Assembly: GCA_032719365.1 (NCBI GenBank)
Contig: CM064867.1
Location: 44,479,651-44,543,650, forward strand
Length of the DNA: 64,000 bases
Direction of reading: 5' to 3'
Source of the DNA: Prinsepia uniflora
Taxonomy: Eukaryota > Streptophyta > Magnoliopsida > Rosales > Rosaceae
Positions 44,050 through 56,400 of the stretch are shown piece after piece. The notes beneath the pieces were generated by a model. The model was given only the letters and a program-made list of their open reading frames with translations. It was not told where the DNA came from and made no database searches. Position numbers and translations under genes: made by a program. Every line of letters begins with the position of its first letter. Within the stretch, counting starts at the first letter, position 1.

Positions 44050-44420
44050 AGACTCATTAAATTTACAACTCTCGGACTTGATGTCTATTTGATTTGACGA
44101 GGAATCGGACCGAGGGTCCATTTGAGTATATGATCGGGCCGAGGGCCCAGTTGGTTTATGAATCCGGGCTAAAGGCCTATTTGGTTGTAATATCGGGATG
44201 GAGGTCTAGTTGACTGTAGTATCGGACTTAAGACCCCGTTTGTTGTGAAATCAGGCTTGAGGCCCCGTTGCTTTATGGTTTTGGGCTTGAGGCCTTGTTA
44301 GTTGTGATATCGGGCCGGAGGCCCAGTTGATTGTGAAATCGGGTTTGCGTCCCACTTTGGTTTGAGAAATGAGAATTCGGGCATGAGACCCTATTGAACT
44401 GTGGATTTATGCCGAGGCCT
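44050..44420 (+). repeat. Degenerate 35-bp minisatellite of short hairpins in LTR H
   Basis: About ten units of the form CGGGCnngaGGCCCAGTTG plus a spacer. Arms change together: GGAC with GTCC, GGGC with GCCC. Parallel arrays are at 53060-53400 (3' LTR) and, in B sense, 4141-4230. Confidence 0.7.
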
Positions 44421-44532
44421 GTGAAAATGGATTTGAATCGGATTTGAGGAATCATGTAGGGATGAATCGGGTATGAGACCCAGTTGAGAAATATGTTGAG
44501 AAACAAAGTATTTTGAAAATGTATATGAACCC

Positions 44533-47500
44533 TGTCAGGACCCACCTCGGTTTCACCCCGAAACCCGAGGTAAATCCCGCTCCCGTCTGACAACCCGACA
44601 CACACTAAGGTAAACTCACTCGAAATCACCAAAATACTCAGTCAGACGCAGGAGAACTATACAATACATCCCGAAATTTAAACGTTTACAGAGCATAGTA
44701 CCACAGTACAAAAGAAAGAAAACCGATAAACAGTATGCGCACACGGGAAAATTAAACACTCCGGGATCCCTCTCGTAACTGCTATGCCTCAGAGGCTAGT
44801 TCGACGCCGGAACCCCGCGCTAGCTCCACAACCTGGAGGGCAGTTAAAAACAGAAGGTGTGAGTGGACCATAAATAAAAGAAAAGTTTCTAAAACCATTT
44901 ATCAGAAAACCAGGTTTGGCCCTCCGTTTTGAGCATAACCCAGTTCTCAAAACAATTATAAACCATGTAACGATCCTCATAAGAACAGAAACACTATAAA
45001 GCACCATTAAAGAAATCATAGTATAAACATCGTAAAACCGTATCATAAATCGTGAATATCAAATCATCATTTTCCGATCAAACCTGCTGGACCTATCCGA
45101 GTCTTTAAACTCCCGAGTCTTTAAAGTCAATTCAGGCCTCAATAATATCCCAGTCTTTAAACTCCCGAGCCTTTAAACTCAACAGGCCTACGGGGGAAAT
45201 ATGAATATATCCGAGTCTTTAAACTCCCGAGTCTTTAAACTCAATCCGGGTCTTTAAACCCAATCCGGGCCCGTCCCCCCGTCAATCAATATCCGGGTCT
45301 TTAAACCCAATATCCAGATCCAGCAAATCCAATCAAAACTATTTGAAAACCATTTCCGAATTCATTTCCAAACCCGAATCCGAAATCACCGGTCTGGTGC
45401 TCGTCCGGCATCCCGAACCGTCATTCCGAACCCAAATCCGGAAATCCACTTTCCAACCTTAAAACCAAATCCCGTTACCGAAATCCGATTTCAAAATCCA
45501 TTTATAATCATTGAAAACCATTTAACGTTTGAAATCCCAAAATCCTAACTTCATATTCAGAAATCACACTTTCTCGTAAAACGTGCCAAATATGTTATTT
45601 CTCGAAAACCGTGCAATTATGTAAAACCACATTATAAATCCAACATTCATGAAATCACATATATAAAACAATTATAGAAAAACAGTTATGCATGTTCGAG
45701 TTTAAGGAAAGGGTCCACTCACAGTACCGAGCCCTCAATCGCGTCCCGAACGTCTCGTACGTTCCTCAGCTTCCTCGGGAAGTCTCAATCCTGTCAACAA
45801 CCGTCAAAGTACGTCACTAATACGTCTACGAAGATCCACCTAAATTTCCTCCAAAATCCCCGGGTCCTAAACGTAACCAATCGGAACCCTAAGCCTTTAC
45901 CCTCGCGAAACTTCTTCGATTCGACGTCCGATTAACCCGAAACCAACGCCAAAAGACTCGTCATAACACCTAGACCAAAAACCATGTTGACAACTTCCCC
46001 TTCCGCCGCCGTACGCGCCCCCATGCGCCGCCCAAAGTGGCTGCGCGTGGCCCTCACGCGCCAGCTACAGTGCATCGTCTACCTCAAGCCGACCCGGTTT
46101 GGAACAGTTCCTGCACATCGAACCGGCGTCAGCGGTTCTCCGCCGTACCTGCACCAAAACTGCTCCTTTCTTCACCATCCTCTTCTTCCAGACCTAAGTT
46201 ATCCATCCCCCTCACTCAAACTCCTCGACTCAGCCTCTCACCAGTCGACTCAAGCTCAAACAGAAACCCGAACCAGTCCCATGTTTCCTTCTCCAGCTAA
46301 CCCGATCACCTCCCGTTACGGTAACCACCGTGGACGGTTCCTAGAACCTCCCTGAACCTCACCGCACTCACCAAAACCGTCGACTCACTCCCTAAGTCCA
46401 CGACTCTACGTTTGAAGTAAAACGGAAAAACAGAGCACACATGGTACTCTCCGTCGTCTAGCCTCCACCGTGCACTCCTCCGTCACGGCTGCACAACCAA
46501 AAGACACCTAAGACCTTATCAAGTCCCCTAATCCTCACTAGACTCCTCGATTCAGCCCCTAAAGCCACAACTTCCGATTTGAAAATCGACGGAAAACAGA
46601 GCATCGAAAGGGGAAACAAGAAAGTACCTGCCTCCTGTCGCCGTCGTTAGCTCAGCTGTGAGGACACGGCTCCTCCCGTCCACCTCCAGTCTCTGGACAC
46701 CTCCACGAGTCCAATTGCACCGTACACGGCCACACCACCACCACGATCTCTCTGTTCACTCTGTTTTCCTCCCTAGTTTTCCCGTAGCTCACAACTCACC
46801 CACACACAACCACCACACCGTCTAACCTTCTCACTGTCTCCCTCTCAATCTCTGATCACTCACCCCCTCACCAATTCACACAACTTACACAAAACACCGT
46901 CCAATTCTCCCAACTCTCTCCCTCTGTTTCTGTCTAGTTCGAAGAACACACACACGGGTACCCCAAATAATTGGGACCGTGTTCCCTAGAACCAACCAGA
47001 ACCCCTACACGTGTCACCATCCTCTCTTCTCCTTCACACATGGCTCAATCTCGGGCCTCCATTGTCCCTCTCTGTGCACAAATCCCCAGACAACCAAAGG
47101 ACCAAAATACCCTTCCTTTTAAGTCAAAATTACCGTTGTTCCACTACCTTTCTAGACCCGTATCTCACACATCGTAAGTCCGATGAATACGTGCCGCCTG
47201 TCATCGAACTCAGGACGATGAGATCTATCTAACGGTCCTAGGTCACCATACCAAAACCCGATCGTACGAAAAGTCAACTCTTCCCCATATTTTACCCAAA
47301 TTACGGTTATGCCCTCAACATTCTGAACATCATAACTTCCTTCTCGAATGTCGGAATGGGGCGTACCACCTATCTATGGATCCGTGACATCCTAAACTAT
47401 GTCCTGGTCATCGGACAAAACCCAATTGACCACCCGAACTAAAAGTCCACTTTTTACCCAGACCAGGGGTAAAATCGTCATTCTACACTAACGACCCCAA

Positions 47501-47582
47501 CGAGACCAACTAACCACCGATTAAGCTTACTAATCCCATCTTAATCACTATCTTAACCCTAGTTCTGGGACGGGTCATTACA
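44533..47582 (-). repeat. Solo LTR J
   Basis: 3050 bp, plus strand TGTCAGGACCC to GGGTCATTACA, flanked by perfect 5-bp repeats AACCC (44528-44532 and 47583-47587). It has no interior, PBS or polypurine tract, so it is the product of LTR-LTR recombination. It keeps the family modules, including CCACTCACAG (about 45714) and the CACGCGC inverted repeat (about 46010-46065). ORFs up to 123 codons in it show no domains. Confidence 0.9.
45080..45310 (-). repeat. Array of short CTTTAA hairpins in LTR J
   Basis: Repeats of GAGTctttaaACTC alternating with GGGTctttaaACCC; arms covary around a constant CTTTAA centre. Confidence 0.7.
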
Positions 47583-48606
47583 AACCCTCCATATGATTAT
47601 ATGGTCTCCTCCAGACGTCGACTTGGAGAGTCACGATCCACAGACCAGAATGGGTATCCCCATAGGGATCCGGTTGCAAGAGTGGAAGTTATGAGTTCTG
47701 ATGTGGTTCCGGACCAGATTCTAGAGAGATGATCAACCTAGATCCGGAGATAGAGCCTCCCAGATGGAGAATTCTTGGGGGAAGAATCGGAGTGAGACCC
47801 CTAGTGGTGTGCACACTAGTATAGACATGAATCGTGACATATATCGGGGATGTGTTCCCTAGGGGCTGTGTGCCCCGAGTTGGCATCTTCTCGGAAGTCC
47901 CATAGATGGGTTATATGTATGAGGTTTTATGAAAGTGATTGGGGGGCGGAGATCCTGTGTTCCACGTTTTAGAAAGTGATTTGGGGCGAAGACCTCGTAT
48001 TCGATATTTTGGTATTTCACTGAGAATGGTTTTGGGTTGAGACCAACGTGACATGATTTGCGCTGAGTCCCCATTGGTTTGATTTACCGTGTTCCATGAT
48101 TTAAGATTGTGATTTACTGGTTTTTGTGATTTCGGGTCGGGGACCCATAAATGGATTTATGGTTCATGATGGTTTATGGGGACTGGACATGAACCCTTGA
48201 AAGGTTTTTATGGGTCATGATGGTTTATGGGGACCAGGCATGAACCCTTGAATTTTTTTGAGAATATATTTGACAAATTGTTTTATGAATGTTTTGATAA
48301 ACGGTTTTCGAATGCATGCATATGCCTTTAGTGAAGGGAATAAATGTCTTTGTATGAAAATGTTTTATTAAAATATTATTTTGTCCACTCACGACTTTTG
48401 ATGTTTTAATGCCCTTCAGGTTGATCGTGGATGCGGGCTGTAGCAGAGATCGAGACATCACACTCCTCCTCCTACAATCCTGGCGTACTCTGAAAGCCTC
48501 GGTGAGGGCTAGAGACGGAAATTTTTCTAGTCTGACACTTCGTGTCAGACGGGATCAGGCGCGTCCCACGTTAATCCTGGGGGAATTGGGACGGGTCTTG
48601 ACAAAG

Positions 48607-48722
48607 TGGTATTAGAGCAGATTGGCTCATTTGATACTCATGGTACTCTGATACCAAGTGGTATCAGAGCAGGTTGGCTCATTTGATACTCATGGTACTC
48701 TGATACCATCTGGTATCAGAGC
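48607..48722 (+). other. Triplicated PBS of element H with inverted copies
   Basis: PBS copies at 48607-48618 (TGGTATTAGAGC), 48659-48670 and 48711-48722 (both TGGTATCAGAGC). A 52-bp unit is tandemly repeated (48604-48655, 48656-48707). Each unit ends in an inverted PBS (CTCTGATACCA at 48646-48656 and 48698-48708), which has the sequence of the tRNA-iMet 3' end including CCA. Each inverted copy lies two bases from the next PBS, giving two palindromes with perfect 11-bp arms. Confidence 0.9.
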
Positions 48723-51700
48723 ATGTTTTGCTCTCAAAGTGCTTGCATGTCGAGGATGTGATGTCTCTGAAGTCGCTAACCCGTCATCAACCTGATAGTT
48801 AGGGTAAGAATAGGATGTACCACGTGCTGAATGAAATTTGGTACGATAGTTTGAGGATTGATTGGCATCCAATGCCGTACATGTCACGTATATCGAGGAA
48901 GTGGATCCCAAGTAGTATCAATATTCATGTGAATCTAACGGCTCAGAGCCGTAGAATCACTATTGGATATGACCTAGTGGACTAGTAGATACCGTGAGAT
49001 GACTCGGGAGTTGAGACCATTGTCGGTCATGTCATGTCGCATTCGAGAGTGTGCTGCAGAGAGCAGCTGAGGTCATGGTTACCCGAGTGAGATTGTTGGG
49101 AATAGGAATGTTTGGCCCTATTTGGCATGATAAGCCATGTTTCTGTGTGTCGAATCCTGGAGGGATGTCGACTGGCAGGAGATGCTAGAGTAGTGTGGTG
49201 TGACGCGATAGGACACGATTGCGACGTGTAGCCATTGTGCAGTGTTAGGCACGGATTATGGCCGAGTTCTTATAGAGGCCAGCAGCTGGGATCCGTAGAG
49301 TTATGAGAGGACGAGGTCCTCAGATCGCGGTTATTGGCTAGTATGGTATTAGTATTGGAGTATGACGAATCTTCGGAGTCGAGAGCGGTGAATCGGTCAG
49401 GGTGTATGTGTTGCAGCGGGCAGCCGGGTTCATGACAAACCCAGTTCGAGAGTGTTTAGCCCGACACTAAGTAAAATGAGGGGATTCGATTCACGAGTAC
49501 CATTTTGAGATGAGATTTGGAATCCTGAGGTGGACCGATCGGTGGATGTTGCGTGTGGAGTTGTTGGTACCGGCGGTCGACTGCCGCATCGATTTGGAGT
49601 CTCGATAGCAGAGTGTTTCTGAGATTGGTCTGCACGAGGTTGTGGCAGACGCTGCTATCGATGGATGTAGTCGAGTCTTATCAAGTTGGTTAGGCTCAGG
49701 TTGCCAAGACAATTGTGACAATGTGATTCGTCAGTCGTGGCGATGATACGAGGTGCATGAGTGACTCACAATATGAGCAGTGATTTTGGATTCGACTCGG
49801 TTACGGCTGAGTACGATCGCAGAATGAGACGCTGATGTTGGGTGTTGGCACACTTGCCACGTTACCTCTATGAGGTGACTGTGACTAGTAGGATATACCT
49901 GGATGAGTGACAAGTTCCCTAGATGTCCTTGGATGGATTACACGAGTGTGACTACTGGAGTTGATCCCATAGAGTTGGGACGTGTGAACTAATATGCAGA
50001 CGTAATAGTAGATATGCCCAGAATGGCGACCATGTGAGTTTGGTGGGCACTGAGAGGGACATAGAGGATCCCGAGTGACTCAGTACGAAGCACCAGGAGT
50101 ACTTGGTTTGGTGAGCAGTTCCCTGATGATACGAGACTTGGGCCGAGTGTGTGCCCAGGAGTGGTAACGTTAAAGGATGAAATGCCTAATTGGCGTTCGG
50201 ATGAAAAGGTATAAATGGATGACATGAGTGACGTCACATGACATATGGGTCGGTTGGTCAGATATGGTAGTAAGCAAAGATTTGGCTTCAGATCATGATA
50301 GACGTTGCGATCTGTTTAACCTACTGACTGATGCCAATGGATTCCGACCAATTCTGTGAGTCCAAGTTGAATCGGGATGATTAAAAGTATGTGATGCGAG
50401 TGTTGGAGGCCATTTATGCACATCCGTAAATAGTATACAAGGTTTAACCTTGAGTCGCGTGAATTCAACTTGGAATGAGTACCTACATAAACGGTATTCA
50501 CAGACGCGTGGATGGTGTCCGGTTTATTTGTGGACTTAAGAGTCCATTGTGGATTGGTTTTAGTTGACTACGGTTGACCTTACCTCTGAGTTGGGAACTT
50601 GGAAATCGTTTGCCTATGGGACGCGGAAATGCTCGTGTAATGAGTGGGCTCAGTAATTGGAACAGAGACAAGCTTCTAAGATGATTGGGACTTCAGAATT
50701 AAGAGAAGTTGTGACTGAGACATTGAGAGGAGTACTTGATTCTGCATGGGTGATGGATATTCCGAGGTCACTGAGTGTGACACTTTGGCAGATAGTGCTG
50801 GGTGCTGGAGGATGACATAGGATGAACTTTGATGTCATCCTCTTGGATTCTCCTTGATTTTTCCCTAGATTGGACGACGAGGAGTGATATGACAGCTAAG
50901 GGTTCAAAGAGGGTGTAAGAACCGAACACCTAGGTTGTGAGTAAAATTTGAATGATTTAGAGAGTAGATGGTGCTTAGCGTCACAGGATGTGACGAGTGA
51001 GTGTCTAAGGTGATGGATTGACGTTCGCCTGGTGATGGACGGTTGGGGTCCAAACCATGGTTGGAGTGTGGATCGAGTAATGTGGTTGGACGTTTCCAAA
51101 GTGCAGCCCTTGCGTAGGTCGGGGACACCCCGATGATTGATGTGATATAGGTGCACAGGTGTGTTGTGCGCGTTGGACGATACGATTGACCACGGTCAAT
51201 CGGTATGTCAGAGATGTGTTGTAGATTGGATAGAGTCCTAGATGGACATGAGTGGCGATCAGATTAGATCCGATAGTGACAGGTTGAGACTCGAGGTGAG
51301 TCTCGATGTCAACAGAGATAGCTGAGTGACACGAGATATGATATGGGGACTCGAGAACGATCCGAGATCAGAGTAGAGCAGCGAGGCGCAGTGGAGCCGA
51401 GAGTTGTCGGCTGGTCATGAAGTCGTGACCTATTGTGGTAATGGATTGTTCGGTGTCCGACGAGTTCAGATTGATGTGGATTGATGGGACTCTAAGGAGA
51501 GTCAGTATGGCCATAGGTTAGAGGATGACCTGCAAGGTGGGATTCGTGCCACTGTGATGGCAGGATCTTGAGGGATGTTGTCTGATTGGATGCTGAGCAG
51601 GATGTCTGCTTAGATGTGATAGCCCTTAGGAGGAGTACGTAATTCAGCCTGACCACTGTAGGATGGAACGTGTCAGTGTTAGACTGAAAAGCAGTTGAAT

Positions 51701-52015
51701 GTCAGTTTGGTATTACTGACTTGTCAAAGTGAGTGAAAGGATCGATGAGTGTCGACGTTTTGTTTCGAGTTAGACTTACGAGCCGACGTGATGACTCTTA
51801 CGAGTCGACGATCGGAACGCTGTTGATGAGAGTGAATTGGAGCTTTGGAGGCTCCGGCGACGTTACTTACCGACGCGTACGGCTTATGTGTCAGACGTGT
51901 ACTGTTACAAAAATATTCTCGTATAGGTGCAATACCCGAGCAGATGGGACACGGATGAATTCCACAGTTGGGTTATGGAATCGGGTCGATTTGAATTTCG
52001 AGGATGAAATTCGTT
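48723..52015 (+). other. Non-coding interior of element H
   Basis: No protein homology. It starts with the leader shared with B, L and the last interior (48749-48803: CGAGGATGTGATGTCTC, then CAACCTGATAGTTAGGG). It is rich in short inverted repeats, for example GACTCttacGAGTC at about 51795 and ACCTCtatGAGGT at about 49864. 50805-50935 matches 63775-63905 of the last interior. Confidence 0.75.
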
Positions 52016-52028
52016 AAGGTGGGAAGAT
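52016..52028 (+). other. Polypurine tract of element H
   Basis: AAGGTGGGAAGAT before TGTAACGACCC; weaker than in the other elements. Confidence 0.75.
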
Positions 52029-53476
52029 TGTAACGACCCGTCCTGAATTAGCGGGATTAATTAAGGATTAATGATGGATTAGCGAGACTAATTGGGGATT
52101 AGACGAGGATTAATGGACGAGCAGGGTAAAATGACTACTTTGCCCCTAGAATGGGTGAAACATTGACTTTTCGTTCAAACGGTCCTATTGACTTTGGCCG
52201 ATGACTGTGACGTAGTTCGGGATGTCACGAGTTCATAAACAGGTGGCACGCCCGATTCTGATGTCCGAGGAAGAAGTTATGATTTTCGGAAGATCGGGGC
52301 CATTTTGGTAATTTGGTTGAATAGGAGCAAATAGTTAACTTTTGACCTGGAGGTCCGATGGCCGAAGACCATTACGTAGATCGAGATGATACGAATCCAT
52401 AGACAGGTGGCACGTCGAATTCGGACGTTCGACGGAGAAGTTACGGTTCACAGAAGTTCGAAGGAACTATTACACGAAGTTCGAGACGAAAGTTATTTGT
52501 CAGCAAGTGGGGCCCAGATATTTTGGGGCAGACCCAATGGATGAATGACACTTGTCATCCATCCATTGCCCACCCAAATTGATTCACGCATATCAGCTCA
52601 CCTTCTTTTTTTTCTTCATTCAAACTGATCGACCATTTCAAACCAATCCAAACCCTTACCACATATGATCATGACTGAGGGCCTAGGGAGTGATGGAGGG
52701 CCGTGAGGATACTGGTGGCCAGCCAGGTGAAATGCCGCCGTGGACGGCGGAGGTCCCTTGTCCAAGGTTCGGGAATCCCGGAGGCGATGATTAGCCCAGG
52801 AGAGGCTTATCCCACGCGTATAGAGGCGTGACTTCGGACGATCTGTGAGTGGACTTGTTTTATGAATTCGATGCATGAATAAATGTCTTATAATTGTTTT
52901 AATACATTTTTTGTGATGCCATGAGTGCATTTGTTCGTGGTATCCTAGGATTTACGTATTTGCATGTATTTCGAGATTTCTGGTTTTATACGATGCTTGT
53001 ACGTGCTAGGTTTCCAATGAGGGTTTAATAAATGGATTTTGGATTTAGAAATATGAAATCGGGCACAAGACCCATTTAATTTACAACTCTCGGACTTGGA
53101 GTCCATTTGATTTGACGAGGAATTGGACCGAGGGTCCATTTGAGTAAACGATAGGGCCGAGGACCCCGTTGGTTTATGAATCCGGGCTTTGGTTGTAATA
53201 GCGGGCTGCATGCCCAGTTGACTGTAGTATCGGGCTTAAGACCCCGTTGGTTGTGAAATCGGGCTTGAGGGCTCGTTGCTTTATGGTTTCGGGTTGAGGC
53301 CCTGTTAGTTGTGATATCGGGCTGGAGGCCCAGTCGATTGTGAAATTGGGCTTGAGTGCCAGTTCGGTTTGAGAAATGAGAACCCAGGCATGAGACCCAT
53401 TTGAACTGTGGATTTAGGCCGAGGCCTATGAAAATTGATTTGAATCGAATTTGAGTAATCCTGTTGGGATGAATCG
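52029..53476 (+). repeat. 3' LTR of element H, interrupted by L
   Basis: Matches 43175-44460 and retains both U3 modules (about 52208-52292 and 52374-52458), the TGACA palindrome (52539-52564), GTGAGTGGAC (about 52847) and the GAGGCCC minisatellite. It stops at GATGAATCG where L starts; the H 5' LTR continues GGTATGAGACCC at that point (44470). Confidence 0.88.
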
Positions 53477-56400
53477 TGTAACGACCCGTCCCAAATTCCT
53501 AGATAAGATTAGTGACTAATCACGATTAGTGAGGCTAATCGGTGATTAGTTAGGCGAAATCGGACGAACGATGCGAAATGACCGTTTTGCCCATTGGAAT
53601 GGGTAAAACGTTGACTTTTCATTCCGAAAGTCAAATAGACTTTGACCGATGACCGTGACGTAGTTTAGGATGTCATGAGTTCATAGACAGGTGGCATGTT
53701 CAATTCCGACGTTCGAGGAGGAAGTTATGATGTTCGGAAGTTTAGGGGCATTTTGGTAATTATGGTTAAAAATGGACAAACGTTGACTCTTTGACCGGGA
53801 TGTCCGATGGCCGAGGGCTGAGGACTATTATGTAGATCGGGATGATACGAATCCATAGACAGGCGGCATGCTGAAATCGGATTTCGAACGGGGAAGTTAT
53901 AGGTCACGGAAGTTCGATTTCACTATGCACGTACTTCGAGGCGGGGCTGAGTTGGCAAATTATGATTGGCCAGATATTTTGAGTGGGACCCATGTATGAG
54001 TGACAAGTGTCACTCATCCCACTGGAAAAACCCCTTAAAAAGTGGATCTAACTTAATTAAATAATATTAATTTAATATTTTATAATTAATCCAATTAACT
54101 CATCTCTAATCCTAGCCATCCATTCCATCCCTCAATCAATCCTCACCATCCATTATTCCCTCTCTCATCAGCCATCATCTCTTCTTTGTTCATCCTCAAA
54201 CCCGAACCCCATAACCCATAACCCTCCATTTTCTTCATTTTCTCTCTAACACACAAACACCACACCACCACCCATTATCTGAGCTGAACATGACCGTGAG
54301 GGAATGAGAGGAAGGACTGTGAGACTGAGGACGGCGGAGGACACGGCGGTTCACGGCGGAAGGAGGACGACCGTGAGGTAAAAATATTTGAAATTCCAAA
54401 ATTGGGTTTTAATGGATTTTACTCGATTTCTTTAATTGGGTAAGGTTTCTGGGGATCCCAGGAGATGAATGGGATTGGTTTCGAGGCGTTGGACGGCCTG
54501 GAAAAGCCGTGAACGGAGGGGGAAAATCCGGCCGCCATGGCAGAGGTTCAAGGTACGGGTTTTGAGGTTTTCTATCCGATTTTAATAGCTAAAAAGATTA
54601 GAAATGGGATTAGGAAGGTATTAAAATGAAAATGGGACAAAATGGATCGAAAACATGGAGGTTTGAAGGTTGAACCAGTCGAGCCGATCCGGTCCGGTTC
54701 GAACGAGCGAACCCGGTCGGCGGGAGGTTGCTGGTGACACTGTTCACCACGCGTGATATCATGCATAGGTGACTTCCTAGGGCGCGTAGGGGCGCGTGAG
54801 ACACTATTTGGGAATGTTGGCAACATGTGAAACACTCTATTCGATGTAACGAATATTTTGGGACTGGTTTCGTGTCGATCGGACACCGTCTCGATAATGT
54901 TCGGGCATCGGAAGGTTTCAGATCGAGTTTAAAAATAGTTAAAAATTCCAGAAAATTACGGGGCTTTGGTAGGAGGTTAATTAAGTAGTTATTAACCTTC
55001 TATTACGATTTGGACAGGTTCGGGAGTTCCGGTGACAGTGATCGGCTTGGGAGAGTGTATGACACGCAAATTGAGGCGGCAGCTCGGACGGTCTGTGAGT
55101 GGACCTTGTTTTCTAAATTGGTGCGTGCATAAATTTTTATTATATGTTTTAAATACTTGTTTGTGATTCCAGGAGTGCATTTGTATGTGTGGTTACGCAT
55201 AGGCACGTATTTCGAGGTTTCAGCCCTATACGGTGCTTATACGGGTTTGTATGTCTTTATTGGTCTAAATGAAATGGTTTTAGATTTCTAAAAGGATAAA
55301 CTCGGGTATGAGACCCATTTGGTTTTGTCTCGGGCATATGAGCTCAGATTTCGGGCACGATGCCCAGCTGATGTCCTATGTTCGGGCACGAGATCCAGGT
55401 TACTTTACGATTTTGATTTCAGGTCAGGGAACCTTAAATGGATTTCCAGGTTCATGACGGTTTATGGGAACTGGCATGAATCCTTGTTATTGTATCGTGG
55501 TTCATGATGGTTTATGGGAACTGGCATGAACCCTTGTTGGTCATTACGGTAAATGATGGTTTATGGGAACCGGCATGAACCCTGGTTATGTTATTCTGGT
55601 ACATGACGGTTTATGGGAACCGGCATGGTTATGTTATTGTGGTACATGACGGTTTATGGGAACCGGGCATGGAGGTTGTTGTCTATATGTATATGAATGG
55701 ATTGGATGTTATGGATCATGACGGTTCAAGGGAACCGGGCATGAAAGTTTATGTTATGTATATATATGTTCATATACCTTCCTTTACTTGTTCTATCTCC
55801 TCCGGGGAGGGTCTTTGGCTTGGGTGGACCCTAGAGTAGTCATGGAGCACCGACTGAGTGGAGTTACCCCCAATTGGGTTCCATACTCTCAGGAAGGCTA
55901 TGATTACTATTACCTCAGGTAGGGTCAGTGGTCTGCAGACATTGATCTTGACTTTGAGAAGACTCGGATTGAGACCTGGGTAGCACGCGCGTAGCTTTGG
56001 AAACCGTGACAGGATTGGTTGTGTGACTTATATGTATATATGATATGATATGATATATGAGATTTCATATGTGGTGTGCACAGGTGTGCACAGGATTGAG
56101 CAGTGGCTCGTGTATGTTGATGGTTATGTGCTGAGTCCCTTATTGGTTTCCTTATGGATTTGGGCAGTGGCCCGTATGGTCGATTTCCTGGTGGTCCTTT
56201 CGACCTTGGTTTATTTCTGATTTGGGCTTAGTTCCCACATGTGGTCCATTTGGTTAAATGGTTTTTGAATGCATGCATGCTTTTTAGTGAAGGGTACAAA
56301 TGTCTTTATGGAAATATTTTTATAAACTCTTTTTTTGTCCACTCACAGTTTTTAATGTTTTGACTGCCCTTCAGGTTGACATCGGATGTGGACTGTAGCA

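Larger units (their letters stand above)
43175..48603 (+). repeat. 5' LTR of element H, interrupted by solo LTR J
   Basis: Begins TGTAATGACCC and ends GACGGGTCTTGACA. GTGAGTGGAC at 43827-43836; GTCCACTCAC at 48383-48392 followed by CCCTTCAG|GTTG (AG 48418-48419); terminal hairpin 48530-48550. It has only one of the two U3 modules present in the 3' copy. Confidence 0.85.
43175..53476 (+). mobile_element. Element H: non-coding LARD with nested solo LTR J
   Basis: 5' LTR 43175-48603 (about 2.38 kb without J), a run of PBS copies, a 3.3-kb interior without coding homology, a polypurine tract and 3' LTR 52029-53476, which L interrupts. It inserted into LTR G. LTR starts 43175 and 52029 align closely apart from a 164-bp loss in the 5' copy. 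Confidence 0.85.

Noticed and set aside
44050..44420. CRISPR-like array (regular short repeats)
   Set aside because: Repeats are degenerate and spacers are not unique; it is a minisatellite inside a plant LTR.
45984..46355. 123-codon ORF in solo LTR J
   Set aside because: Ser/Pro/Thr-rich, overlaps another frame of similar length, and lies in LTR sequence without coding homology.
48645..48722. tRNA gene, because of GCTCTGATACCA-like sequence
   Set aside because: Only the last 11-12 bases of the tRNA are matched; no cloverleaf or A/B boxes surround them.
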